NCBI GenBank assembly: GCA_964585575.1
Contig: CAZPEM010000005.1
Coordinates: forward strand, 1-52,077
Direction: 5' to 3'
Length of the DNA: 52,077 bases
DNA from: UBA4655 sp964585575
GTDB taxonomy: Bacteria > Planctomycetota > Planctomycetia > Pirellulales > UBA1268
Positions 1-8,025 of the stretch are shown piece after piece. The notes beneath the pieces were generated by a model. That model was not told where the DNA came from and did no database searches. It saw only the letters and a list, made by a program, of their open reading frames with translations. Made by a program: the position numbers and the translations under genes. The number at the start of each line of letters is the position of its first letter. The first letter of the stretch is position 1.

Positions 1-91
1 CGCGGAGGCTGGCGATGACGTCGGCGAACCCCTTGTGGGAATGAATTGTCGCGGCCAGGCCGAGCAGCCGCGTCGGAGTGTCTGCAGCCAC
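1..91 (-). CDS. 5' end of a gene running off the left edge, possibly transcription-repair coupling factor Mfd
   Basis: Only about 30 N-terminal codons are visible, read leftwards from a GTG at 89-91; a second in-frame GTG lies at 110-112. The peptide contains HSHKGFADVIASLR, which resembles the short helical opening of planctomycete Mfd proteins ahead of their first domain. That match is from family memory on a very short stretch, so the identity is tentative. Mfd removes RNA polymerase stalled at DNA lesions and recruits UvrA. The frame stays open to the edge of the window. No clear Shine-Dalgarno sequence decides between the two starts. Confidence 0.35.
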   Translation of the reverse strand, partial: MAADTPTRLLGLAATIHSHKGFADVIASLR

Positions 92-363
92 CGCCCGGAG
101 TATAGCCGTCACGGCGAGATCATCATGATCGAACTGAGTGGCGAACGAGGGATCGCATACCGCTGCGGATCCTGGAGGATGGCCGGGAGCAGGATGGCCG
201 GACCATGCATCAAGCCGTTGCCACTCTCAGGGAGCGTCCCTCCGAATCGACCGATGGCCGGTGGGCCGCCGCGGCTTTCGAGATCAATCGCCATTTCTCG
301 AAAAGGTCCGCCGGCGGTACGGCGACCAGCTCGAGGAACCGACACCCTGAAGGGATAGCCCGG

Positions 364-1977
364 TCAATGGTTCTCCTCGACTTCGATCACCGTCGTCTTG
401 CCGTTGGTCCGAATGACCTTGCCGTTGTGCCGAATCTCAATTCCCCGAGGCTCGGGGCGTTCCGACGCCATCAACCACAATGTCATCACGAGCCCGACCG
501 CGAAACCGGCGAGGACGAACACCGTCGCGCAGCCTCGCGCCATCCCATCCTGCCGGCGCGGCAGGGCGGGCAGCGCAGGCATCTCCAGGGATTCGCGATG
601 CCGCCGCAGGGCCTCGCGGACGAACGTCGAATCGACGTTCAACTCGCGGGCGATGTCGAGCACCGTGTCGTGGCCGAGCATGTCGCGGCCCTCGGCCTCG
701 AGCTGCGTGGCCCGGCGGATGATCGACGGCACGTCGGCCGCGGGCACCATTCGCCGCGGCTCGCCCACCGCCATCGCGACCGTCTCGAACGCGACGTCGT
801 CGGCCGCCGGCGGCCCGGCGTCGATGTCGGCCAGCGCCGCCAGCGCCGCAGCGGCCGACGAAAACCGGTCCGCGGGCTCGCGGGCGAGCAGCTTTCCGAG
901 CCAGGCAGCGAAGGCCGGCGGCACGTCGCCGCGGTGGGCGTCGATCGGCACCGGCGGCTCGGTCGCGATCCGCCGCAGAAGCTTGAGCGGGCTGTCGTCG
1001 GGAAACGGCGTCGTGCCGGTGAGCAGCTCGTAGAGCGTGACGCCGAGGCTGTAAAGATCGCTCGCCGCGGTCGCCTCATCCCCGGCCGCCACCTCCGGGG
1101 CCATGTAGTGGAGCGTGCCGATCACCGAGCCGCTGGCCGTGAGCGACTGCCCCTGCTCCAGGCTGCGGGCGAGGCCGAAGTCGGTGAGCTTGTAGGTGCC
1201 GTCGCGGGTGCGGAGGATGTTGCCCGGCTTCACGTCGCGGTGGACGATGCCCGCCGCATGGGCCGCCGCGAGGCCGCGGAGCGCCTGCCGGCCGCAGTCG
1301 GCCACGGTGCCGACGGCCGCCCGGCCCCGGCGACGCACGACTTCCTGCAGGCTCGGCCCTGAGACGAGTTCCATGACCAGAAACGGCGGCACGGCGCGCG
1401 GGTCGAACTCGTAGACCTGCACGATGTGGGGCGAGGAGAGCTGGGCCACGGCCCGGGCCTCGGCGGCGAAGCGGCGGAGCACGTGCTCGGCGCCGCCGAA
1501 GCGATCGTGGATCACCTTGATGGCGACGTCGCGGCCCAGGCTTTCGTCGCGGCCGCGGTAGACCGTTCCCATGCCGCCCCGGCCGAGCACGCCGGTGACG
1601 CGATACCGGCCGATCCGCTCGGGCGCCACGGCCGGCTGCGGAACCACGCCCTGCCCGAACGGCGGCAACGGTGGCGGCGAGCCTTCGTCGGGCCCCGCCC
1701 ACTGCTCCATGAAGATCGCGAGCAGCAGATACACGAGCAGGCCGGGCACGATGCCCGAGAGGATGATGGCGATCGCCGCCAGCAGACGGACCTGCCCCAC
1801 GTCCACGTGCCGCTTGCGGGCCAGCCGCCAGCAGACGCCGAGGAACCGCGGGCCGGAGGCATGCCGGTCGCGGGTGGCGACCCACAGCAGGAGCACCGGG
1901 ATGCCGAACACGATCGCCAGGATCGCCAGCACGAACAGCATCACGATCAGACCGCCTGCGTCCACCGACACGTTCAT
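364..1977 (-). CDS. Membrane Ser/Thr protein kinase with N-terminal PspC-like domain
   Basis: A 537-residue Hanks-type kinase. Start ATG at 1977 is chosen because GGAG lies six bases upstream; an in-frame ATG at 1989 has no such site. Residues 10-34 form one membrane helix and about 44-92 a second membrane module with GVC, VRL, SG and YL landmarks of PspC domains. The kinase domain spans about 124-385: glycine loop LGRGGMGTVY, Lys154 (VAIK), HRD at 246-248 with DVKPGN, and DFG at 266-268, so it should be active. A further helix lies at about 483-503, followed by a short positively and negatively charged tail. The PspC-like part aligns without gaps to the separate PspC protein encoded at 2914-3270. 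The substrate is unknown. The kinase call is firm; the PspC call is my own alignment. Confidence 0.93.
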   Translation of the reverse strand: MNVSVDAGGLIVMLFVLAILAIVFGIPVLLLWVATRDRHASGPRFLGVCWRLARKRHVDVGQVRLLAAIAIILSGIVPGLLVYLLLAIFMEQWAGPDEGSPPPLPPFGQGVVPQPAVAPERIGRYRVTGVLGRGGMGTVYRGRDESLGRDVAIKVIHDRFGGAEHVLRRFAAEARAVAQLSSPHIVQVYEFDPRAVPPFLVMELVSGPSLQEVVRRRGRAAVGTVADCGRQALRGLAAAHAAGIVHRDVKPGNILRTRDGTYKLTDFGLARSLEQGQSLTASGSVIGTLHYMAPEVAAGDEATAASDLYSLGVTLYELLTGTTPFPDDSPLKLLRRIATEPPVPIDAHRGDVPPAFAAWLGKLLAREPADRFSSAAAALAALADIDAGPPAADDVAFETVAMAVGEPRRMVPAADVPSIIRRATQLEAEGRDMLGHDTVLDIARELNVDSTFVREALRRHRESLEMPALPALPRRQDGMARGCATVFVLAGFAVGLVMTLWLMASERPEPRGIEIRHNGKVIRTNGKTTVIEVEENH

Positions 1978-2306
1978 GCCGCGCTCCATGTCATACCGCG
2001 CCAGCCGCCGTCAAAAAGACCCGCCGGCGAACGCACCGCTCCAACCGGGAGCACTCCTGGGAGCTGGGAGCGGAGCTGACGATCGTGCCGAGAGTCGCAG
2101 GCACGTCTCAATAAAATCACCGCCCCTGGCTGCATGATCCGCCCGACAAGTCGGCTTCGTGTTTCCACGCTGAATACCCTTTTCTTGTGTGCCGCGCGGG
2201 CTTCCGTGTCGTCGGAGTGTCCGTCCAGCTGACCAAGGCAGTCAACGCGATCATGCTGCCGATCGGAACGAGGCCGCCACGACCTGCGTGAGCAGCGGCA
2301 ATCAGT
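1978..2306. other. Intergenic stretch without a supported gene
   Basis: About 330 bases between the kinase start and the next minus-strand gene. A 100-codon minus-strand frame crosses it (2117-2419) but overlaps the end of the neighbouring exported protein in another frame and shows no recognisable motif. I see no convincing terminator or promoter. Confidence 0.5.
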
Positions 2307-2834
2307 TCACTCCGCGACCGCCTGTTTCCTGAAGTCGGCAGGCAGACGATCGACGAAAGGTTTTGGTGCGGCACGCATGATCGCAGGAAACTCCTGGGCC
2401 GACTTGTCGCTGAGTCCACGGGAACCTTCGACGTTCATCAGCTGGATCAACCGCACGGTGGCTTGGCCATCATAGACCCAGAGTTCGGGTGCTCTCACAA
2501 CCATCGTCCACCCATCGGCTTTCGGCAGCGGCCACGGGCCCTTCGTCAACACACCTTGCTCGTCGCGAAACGACACCGTGTACAGGAGCCCGGCCGGCGC
2601 CTCGTAGACACGAACGGAGACCACGCCACGGTCGTCCGCGAACAATTCGTGCTCGCCGAGCGTGGTGATGATGGTCGCGTCCGGCTGCTCGGCATCCTCA
2701 GCAGCTTTGGCGGGTGAAGGGCGAACGTTCGGCGCGAGCCTGGTTCCCTCGGGTTGCGCAGGTGTGGCGGACCGGGGTACGTTCCATGCTGCCACCATAA
2801 TGGCGGTACCGGCCAGGATGTGTCGTGGCTTCAT
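2307..2834 (-). CDS. Exported hypothetical protein
   Basis: A 175-residue protein starting at ATG 2834. The N-terminus (MKPRHILAGTAIMVAAW followed by a polar stretch) looks like a signal peptide, so it probably acts outside the cytoplasm. The mature part has alternating beta-strand-like segments (GVVSVRVYEAPAGLLYTVSF, WTMVVRAPELWVYDG) and ends in a basic tail. I do not recognise a family. It lies between the PspC-like kinase and pspC on the same strand, with about 80 bases to pspC, so a link to envelope stress is possible but only inferred from position. Base composition is slightly less GC-rich than the neighbours, so it could be a later insertion into the locus. Confidence 0.7.
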   Translation of the reverse strand: MKPRHILAGTAIMVAAWNVPRSATPAQPEGTRLAPNVRPSPAKAAEDAEQPDATIITTLGEHELFADDRGVVSVRVYEAPAGLLYTVSFRDEQGVLTKGPWPLPKADGWTMVVRAPELWVYDGQATVRLIQLMNVEGSRGLSDKSAQEFPAIMRAAPKPFVDRLPADFRKQAVAE

Positions 2835-2913
2835 CGTCGGCAACCTTTCAAAAGGGTTTTTGCGATCTTTCTTTCGTTGTCTGGGGGTTCGGCGGACAGG
2901 CGTCAGTGGTTCC

Positions 2914-3270
2914 TCAGGCACCCCAACCCCCGTTCCATCGCAGACGGGATTCCACCTCGCGGCACCGCCGTTCGAGCCGCGAGCAGCGGCTCCGCAGGTC
3001 GGCCACGTCCCGCGACGTGAAGCCCCGCGGCAGCCGCCAGTCGGCCCCACTCGGCAGCCGGGCGGGCCGGGCCTGGCCGAGAAGGATCGCCGCCACGAGA
3101 TAGATCGCGGCCGCGGGCCACCAGCCGGAGAGCCACGCCGCCACGAGCACGGCCAGCCGGACCCAGAAGGCCGCCAGGCCGAGCCGGTCGGCCAGCCAGC
3201 GGCAGACGCCAAACAGCAGGCCGGGCCGGCGCCGCGGGCGATCGTCGTCGAGCCAGGGTTCGTCGTACAT
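2914..3270 (-). CDS. pspC: PspC domain protein
   Basis: A 118-residue membrane protein with a single PspC domain: a charged N-terminus, then LLFGVCRWLADRLGL and two hydrophobic helices (about residues 18-65), ending in a basic, probably coiled region rich in Arg/Glu heptads (SRLERRCREVESRLR). GGAG sits a few bases before the ATG at 3270. PspC proteins sense or transmit inner-membrane stress in the phage-shock response and can bind PspA or regulators. It lies 60 bases downstream of pspA on the same strand, so the two are probably co-transcribed. The short coiled tail could mediate contact with PspA; this is inference. Confidence 0.85.
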   Translation of the reverse strand: MYDEPWLDDDRPRRRPGLLFGVCRWLADRLGLAAFWVRLAVLVAAWLSGWWPAAAIYLVAAILLGQARPARLPSGADWRLPRGFTSRDVADLRSRCSRLERRCREVESRLRWNGGWGA

Positions 3271-3330
3271 GGTTTTTCTCCAAGGGGCGGACGTCGGTGG
3301 CCACGATGCTGCGGGCACCGCGGGCCGCGG

Positions 3331-3993
3331 TCAGTCGCGGCGCCGCTCCCGCTTCAGCGTCTCCAGTTCCTTCTCGATCTGGTCGCCGCCCCGCAGGGCC
3401 TCCAACTGCTCGACGAGCGACGTCTTCACCGCATGGTTGACCAGGCTCGCCTCGGCCTCCATCCGCTCGATGCGGTGCTCCAGTTGGTCGAACCGGGCCA
3501 CCGCGTCGGGGCTGTTCGCCCGGCGGAGCGTGGTCTGGGCCTGCCTGTGGTTGCGGGCCCGGATGTGCCGCTGCACGAGCAGGCGATGCTTTTCGCGGGC
3601 GGCCTGAAGCCGCTCCTCGACGGCGGCGATGTCGGCCTTGTATTGATCCACGATCTCCCCGCAGCCAGCCGCCTCCTGCCGGAAGGCCTCGGCCTGCTCC
3701 TCGAACCGCTTCTTCTCCCGCAGGGCCTCGCGGGCGAGGTCGTCGCGGTCCTTGTCGATCGCCAACCGGGCCCGGTCCGCCCACTCGCCGACGGCGGCCG
3801 CCGCGGCGGCCGCTGACCGTTCCGCCTTCTTCCGGGCCGCGATCGCCCCGGCGCAGTTCGCCTTCACCTCGACGAGCGTGTCCTCCATCTCCTGGACCAT
3901 GAGGCGGATGAGCTTCTCCGGATCCTCGGCCGCGTCGAGCATGGCGTTGAGGTTCGAGTTGATGATGTCCTTCAGGCGCGTGAAGACGCCCAT
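3331..3993 (-). CDS. pspA: Phage shock protein A (PspA/IM30 family)
   Basis: A 220-residue protein beginning MGVFTRLKDIINSNLNAM, the classic PspA amphipathic helix, followed by long coiled-coil helices (AARKKAERSAAAAAAAVGEW and KKRFEEQAEAFRQEA) to the C-terminus. Length matches the family. The start is supported by AAGGAG just upstream of ATG 3993. PspA forms ESCRT-III-like assemblies on the inner membrane and, in enterobacteria, inhibits PspF. Here the activator gene pspF is divergent, as in E. coli, and a sigma-54-like promoter lies about 90 bases upstream of the start. pspC follows on the same strand. Confidence 0.95.
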   Translation of the reverse strand: MGVFTRLKDIINSNLNAMLDAAEDPEKLIRLMVQEMEDTLVEVKANCAGAIAARKKAERSAAAAAAAVGEWADRARLAIDKDRDDLAREALREKKRFEEQAEAFRQEAAGCGEIVDQYKADIAAVEERLQAAREKHRLLVQRHIRARNHRQAQTTLRRANSPDAVARFDQLEHRIERMEAEASLVNHAVKTSLVEQLEALRGGDQIEKELETLKRERRRD

Positions 3994-4081
3994 GGCGTGC
4001 TCCTTGGGGCTGCGAGACTGGGAACGGGAGTCAGTTTTCGGCCGCCCGCGGGCCACGTGACTCGCGAACAAAAGCCTTTCA

Positions 4082-4097
4082 AACGAATCTCGTGCCA
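4082..4097 (-). promoter_or_regulatory. Candidate sigma-54 promoter for pspA
   Basis: On the minus strand the sequence reads TGGCACGAGATTCGTT. The -24 half (TGGCACG) is a perfect consensus match; the -12 half has GT where GC is expected, at the right ten-base spacing. It lies about 90 bases before pspA and faces it. The presence of a PspF with the GAFTGA sigma-54 contact loop next door makes the assignment reasonable, but the imperfect -12 element leaves doubt. Confidence 0.5.
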
Positions 4098-4112
4098 ATG
4101 GCCAAGAAAAGC

Positions 4113-4141
4113 CTTAAGTCATTATTTTCAAACGACTTAAG
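4113..4141. promoter_or_regulatory. Inverted repeat between pspA and pspF, possible activator site
   Basis: CTTAAGTC at 4113-4120 is repeated in inverted form as GACTTAAG at 4134-4141, separated by 13 mostly A/T bases. It sits in an unusually AT-rich stretch between the divergent genes, just upstream of the sigma-54-like promoter seen from pspA. Its placement suggests an operator or upstream activating sequence for PspF; no binding data are available. Confidence 0.45.
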
Positions 4142-4244
4142 ACGAACGCGCAAGTGGTGAACGATTGATTTTATTGGCTTTAGAAAGCGCAGAATGACTT
4201 TTATTGCTTATTATTGGCATTACAGACCACATCAATCAGCGACG

Positions 4245-5285
4245 ATGCACGAAGCCCTTGGCCAATCCGAAGCCTTTCTCGCATTCACTGAGCATCTGTC
4301 TCGAGTGGCCCGTGTGGACCGGCCGGTGCTCCTCATCGGCGAGCGGGGCAGCGGCAAGGAGCTCGCCGCCGCGAAACTGCACTACCTCTCCGGCCGCTGG
4401 GAGGCGCCGCTCGTCGCCCTCAACTGCGCCGCCCTCGCCCCGGCCCTGATCGAGGCCGAACTCTTCGGCCACGAGCGGGGCGCGTTCACCGGCGCCCTCG
4501 CGGAGCGGGCCGGCCGGTTCGAGGCGGCCGACGGCGGCACGCTTCTGCTCGACGAGATCGGCCTGATCCCGATCGAGGCCCAGGAGAAGATCCTCCGCGC
4601 CGTCGAGTATGGCAGCTTCGAGCGGGTCGGCAGTTCCCGGCCCACGAGCGTGGACGTGCGGATCATCGGCGCGACCAACGCCGACCTGCCGGCGCTCGCC
4701 CGCGACGGCCGCTTCAAGGAGGACCTGCTCGACCGGCTCTCCTTCGAGGTGCTGCACGTGCCGCCGCTCCGCGAGCGGCGGGAGGATATTCCCCTGCTCG
4801 CCCACCACTTCGCCACGCGGATGGCTGCCGAACTGGGACTGGAAGACCCGCCCGCATTCTCACGGGCCGCCGCTCGGGCCCTGCTCGAGCACGCCTGGCC
4901 GGGCAACATCCGCGAACTGAAGAACGTCGTGGAGCGGGCCGTCTACCGGGCCGACGGCGGCCGCGTCGAGGAGATCGTGTTCGATCCGTTCGCCCGTCCG
5001 GCCGCGACGCCTTCCGCAGCGGCCTTGCCGCCCAACACAGCGGCCTTGCCGCCAACCAGCCCCGCTCCCTTAGCCGCCCCAGCCGGACCACCTGACGGGG
5101 CTGCGATCGCGACCCCGGGCGGCACGCTGCGGGATGCGGTTTCCCGCGTGGAGATCGACATGCTTCGGCAGGCGCTTGCCGAGTGCCGCCACCACCAGCG
5201 GCGAGCCGCCTCGCGACTCGGGCTCACCTACCACCAGTTCCGCGGGCTCTACCGCAAGCACGCCCGGTCGCTCGCGGCGGGCTAG
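4245..5285 (+). CDS. pspF: PspF-type sigma-54 enhancer-binding activator
   Basis: A 346-residue AAA+ activator with no N-terminal receiver domain, as in PspF. Start ATG 4245 (MHEALGQSEAF) matches the family opening; the frame is open to 4194. Walker A is GERGSGKE, the sigma-54 contact loop GAFTGA is intact, Walker B is LLLDEIG, and the arginine-finger region follows. After a Pro/Ala-rich linker (about residues 255-295, with two similar TAALPP-type copies) comes a Fis-type helix-turn-helix (RRAASRLGLTYHQFRGLYRK). It activates transcription by remodelling sigma-54 RNA polymerase, and PspA normally restrains it. It is divergent from pspA/pspC. The linker is longer than in E. coli PspF. Confidence 0.93.
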   Translation: MHEALGQSEAFLAFTEHLSRVARVDRPVLLIGERGSGKELAAAKLHYLSGRWEAPLVALNCAALAPALIEAELFGHERGAFTGALAERAGRFEAADGGTLLLDEIGLIPIEAQEKILRAVEYGSFERVGSSRPTSVDVRIIGATNADLPALARDGRFKEDLLDRLSFEVLHVPPLRERREDIPLLAHHFATRMAAELGLEDPPAFSRAAARALLEHAWPGNIRELKNVVERAVYRADGGRVEEIVFDPFARPAATPSAAALPPNTAALPPTSPAPLAAPAGPPDGAAIATPGGTLRDAVSRVEIDMLRQALAECRHHQRRAASRLGLTYHQFRGLYRKHARSLAAG

Positions 5286-5380
5286 GCAGGGCGGTTAGGA
5301 ACGAGGCCGTTTTTGGTGTATTTTTGAGGGTTCGTTCGACGTCCGCAGTCCCTTCGCCCAACTCCCCGAGGAACCTCCCC

Positions 5381-7153
5381 ATGGCCACCGCCTCACGACC
5401 ACGCGCCTCTGAGACTGTTCAGACGGGTGCCGACGTCGTCGTCGAGTCGCTCGTGCGGCACGGGGTGGAGGTGATCTTCGCCTATCCCGGCGGCGCGAGC
5501 ATGCCGCTCCACCAGTCGCTCACGAAATACGCCGACCGGATCCGCACGATCCTGCCGCGGCACGAGCAGGGGGGCGGGTTCGCGGCGCAGGGCTACGCCC
5601 GCACCACCGGCAAGCCGGGCGTCTGCATGGCGACGAGCGGCCCGGGCGCCCTGAACCTCGTGACGGCGATCGCCGACGCGAAGATGGACAGCGTTCCCAT
5701 GGTCGCCCTCACCGGCCAGGTGGGCACGAACGTCATCGGCACCGACGCCTTCCAGGAGACGCCGATCGTCGAGGTCTGCCGCGGCATCACGAAGCACCAC
5801 TACCTCGTCACGCACCATGACGACATCGCGCGGGTGATGAAGGAGGCCTTCCACATCGCCACGACCGGTCGGCCCGGGCCAGTGCTCGTGGACCTGCCGA
5901 AGAACATCCAGCTCGCCCAGTTCGTGCCCGACTACGACGTGCCGATGAACCTGCCGGGCTACCGGCCCGAGCCGCGGCCGCCTCACCCCGAGCAGATCGC
6001 GCAGGTCGCCGCGGCGATCAAACGGGCGAAGCGGCCGGTGATCTACGCGGGCGGCGGCGTGATCACGGGCGACGCCTCTGACGAGCTGCGGGAGCTCGTC
6101 CGCAAGACAGGCATCCCCGTCACGATGACGCTCATGGGCCTCGGCGCCTTCCCCGCCGACGACAAGCTCTGCCTCGACATGCTGGGGATGCACGGGAGCG
6201 TCTACGCCAACTACGCGGTGGACGAGGCCGACCTCCTGATCGCGATCGGCGTGCGGTTCGACGATCGGGTGACCGGCAAGGTGGCCGAGTTCGCCAGGCA
6301 TGGCTTCATCGTCCACATCGACATCGACCCCTCCGAGATCAACAAGAACAAGCTCGTGCACGTGCCGATCGTGGCCGACGTCGAGGACTCGCTCCACGCC
6401 CTCAACAAGATCGTGGAGAAGCCGGCCGCGCCGCTCGACGAGTGGTATGCGAAGATCAACCAGTGGAAGCAGGAGGATCCGTTCTCCTACGACCGTTCCT
6501 TCGACGGCATCCTGCCGCAGCATGCGATCTCGGAGCTCTCGCGGCTCACCGCCGACCGCGACACGATCGTCACGGTGGGCGTCGGGCAGCACCAGATGTG
6601 GTCGGCGCAGTTCTTCAAGTTTCGCCGGCCCCGCACATGGCTCTCCTCGAGCGGCCTGGGCACGATGGGCTTCGGCCTGCCCGCCGCGATGGGGGCGAAG
6701 GTGGCGCACCCTGAATCACTCGTCATCGACATCGACGGCGACGGCAGCATCCTCATGAACATCCAGGAGTTCGCCACCTGCCGGACGGAGAACATCCCGG
6801 TGAAGGTGCTCCTGCTCAACAACCAGCACCTCGGCATGGTGGTGCAGTGGGAGGACCGCTTCTTCAAGGGCAACCGGGCCCACACCTACCTCGGGCCGAT
6901 CGACAACCCCGAGGCCTGCGGCCAGGGGGACGGCATCTCGCCCGAGTGCCGCTACCCTGACTTCGTGGCGATCGCCCGCGGGTTCGGCTGGCAGGCCGAG
7001 ACCGTCGTCGAGAAGGCCGACCTCGAGGGGGCGCTTCGCCGGCTGATCGATTCCGAGGGGCCGGCGCTCCTCGACGTGCAGGTGCCCTACCAGGAGCACG
7101 TGCTTCCGATGATACCCGGCGGAATGACCGTGCGGGACCTCATCAAGCAGTGA
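5381..7153 (+). CDS. ilvB: Acetolactate synthase large subunit
   Basis: A 590-residue thiamine-diphosphate enzyme that joins pyruvate to pyruvate or 2-ketobutyrate, the first shared step of valine, leucine and isoleucine synthesis. Visible landmarks are the N-terminal TPP-binding region with the catalytic Glu (ILPRHEQGGGFAAQGYAR), the FAD-associated middle domain, and the C-terminal GDGSILMNIQE TPP/Mg motif with the conserved NNQHLGMVVQW. Length is normal. ATG 5381 is preceded by a weak site (GAGGAACCTCCCC). The small regulatory subunit gene ilvN is not adjacent in this window. A short gap separates it from pspF. Confidence 0.96.
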   Translation: MATASRPRASETVQTGADVVVESLVRHGVEVIFAYPGGASMPLHQSLTKYADRIRTILPRHEQGGGFAAQGYARTTGKPGVCMATSGPGALNLVTAIADAKMDSVPMVALTGQVGTNVIGTDAFQETPIVEVCRGITKHHYLVTHHDDIARVMKEAFHIATTGRPGPVLVDLPKNIQLAQFVPDYDVPMNLPGYRPEPRPPHPEQIAQVAAAIKRAKRPVIYAGGGVITGDASDELRELVRKTGIPVTMTLMGLGAFPADDKLCLDMLGMHGSVYANYAVDEADLLIAIGVRFDDRVTGKVAEFARHGFIVHIDIDPSEINKNKLVHVPIVADVEDSLHALNKIVEKPAAPLDEWYAKINQWKQEDPFSYDRSFDGILPQHAISELSRLTADRDTIVTVGVGQHQMWSAQFFKFRRPRTWLSSSGLGTMGFGLPAAMGAKVAHPESLVIDIDGDGSILMNIQEFATCRTENIPVKVLLLNNQHLGMVVQWEDRFFKGNRAHTYLGPIDNPEACGQGDGISPECRYPDFVAIARGFGWQAETVVEKADLEGALRRLIDSEGPALLDVQVPYQEHVLPMIPGGMTVRDLIKQ

Positions 7154-7215
7154 TGGGCTTTTGATTCTCGCGGCTGCGGCCCCGGATTTTCGATCTCTCC
7201 AGAAAAAAGCCGGGT

Positions 7216-7931
7216 TCAGCTCTTCATGCGTCGGGCCCTCCCGACCATGAACGACACGCTCTCGTTCATGCCCGTCGGGACGAGCACGACCTCAGGATGG
7301 GCGGCTGCGAATACGCGGAAAACCTCGTCGCAGAACCCTTGGCCGACGAGTTCTACTCCCGTGAAGTCGATCGTAGCGTGGCGAAAACGCTCGAGTCCAA
7401 CGGTCACCCGCCGGGCTTCGGAACGAGAGAGGAGTTGCGCGCCGAAGCCGGCAAGCCGCACCGTCGTGCGCGTGCGGTCGAACGCGAGCGTGTCGGGGTC
7501 GGTCCACCGCTGAAACACGTCTGCAAGCACGAACACTTTCCCTGGAACAAAGGTCAGTACGACCCGCGTTCCTGATCGCGGCTCGGGGCTGAGTTGAATC
7601 GTCGTGTCGTGGGCCTCGTTGTCGGTGATCCAAGCCACCCTGCCCGACTCGAGCACGTAGCGGTTCGCAGCCTTCGAAGCAAAAAAGATGCCCTCTCCGC
7701 TGTGCCGTTCCGGTTGCGTTGTGAACCGACCTTTTTCGAGCACGAACAAGGACTTACCGCCCCCCCTCGCCCCGCCCCTTGTCGAACCAGCCGCTCCTGA
7801 GCGACGAGTGCCCTGAGTCGCCGCTGGGCGGTCGCCCGCGACACGCCAAGCAAACGCATGGTTTCATCGGTCGAAATCGCGCCTCGGGCTCTCGCGTGCG
7901 AGAGCAACGGATCAGTGGATCCCGGAAGCAT
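7216..7931 (-). pseudogene. HTH-DUF4325 regulator with internal deletion and frameshift
   Basis: Read from 7931, the first ~55 codons encode a winged-helix-like DNA-binding domain (ISTDETMRLLGVSRATAQRR). At a run of seven G (minus strand, around 7760) the frame must shift by one to continue into GKSLFVLEKGRF, ERHSGEGIFFASKAANRY and then a STAS-like DUF4325 domain ending at 7216 (TIDFTGVELVGQGFCDEVFR). One extra G would join both parts. Related proteins carry a GHKL-type ATPase domain of about 100 residues between HTH and ERHSGEGIF; here most of it, with the Asn box, is gone. Either a decaying gene, a short functional variant with a sequencing error, or a phase-variable tract. Confidence 0.7.
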
Positions 7932-8025
7932 GACCGATTATGACCTATTCTTCTAGAAATCAGTCACGAGATCGTAACTGCGGGTGAAGCGGTGATCAAG
8001 ACCCGGCAGTCGATCGATCGTGGCT

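Noticed and set aside
205..1362. Long plus-strand frame opposite the kinase gene
   Set aside because: High-GC antisense shadow: Arg/His/Gly-rich, no motif, and the kinase on the other strand has all catalytic motifs.
2117..2419. Minus-strand frame of 100 codons between kinase and exported protein
   Set aside because: Overlaps the end of a better-supported gene in another frame, with no recognisable domain.
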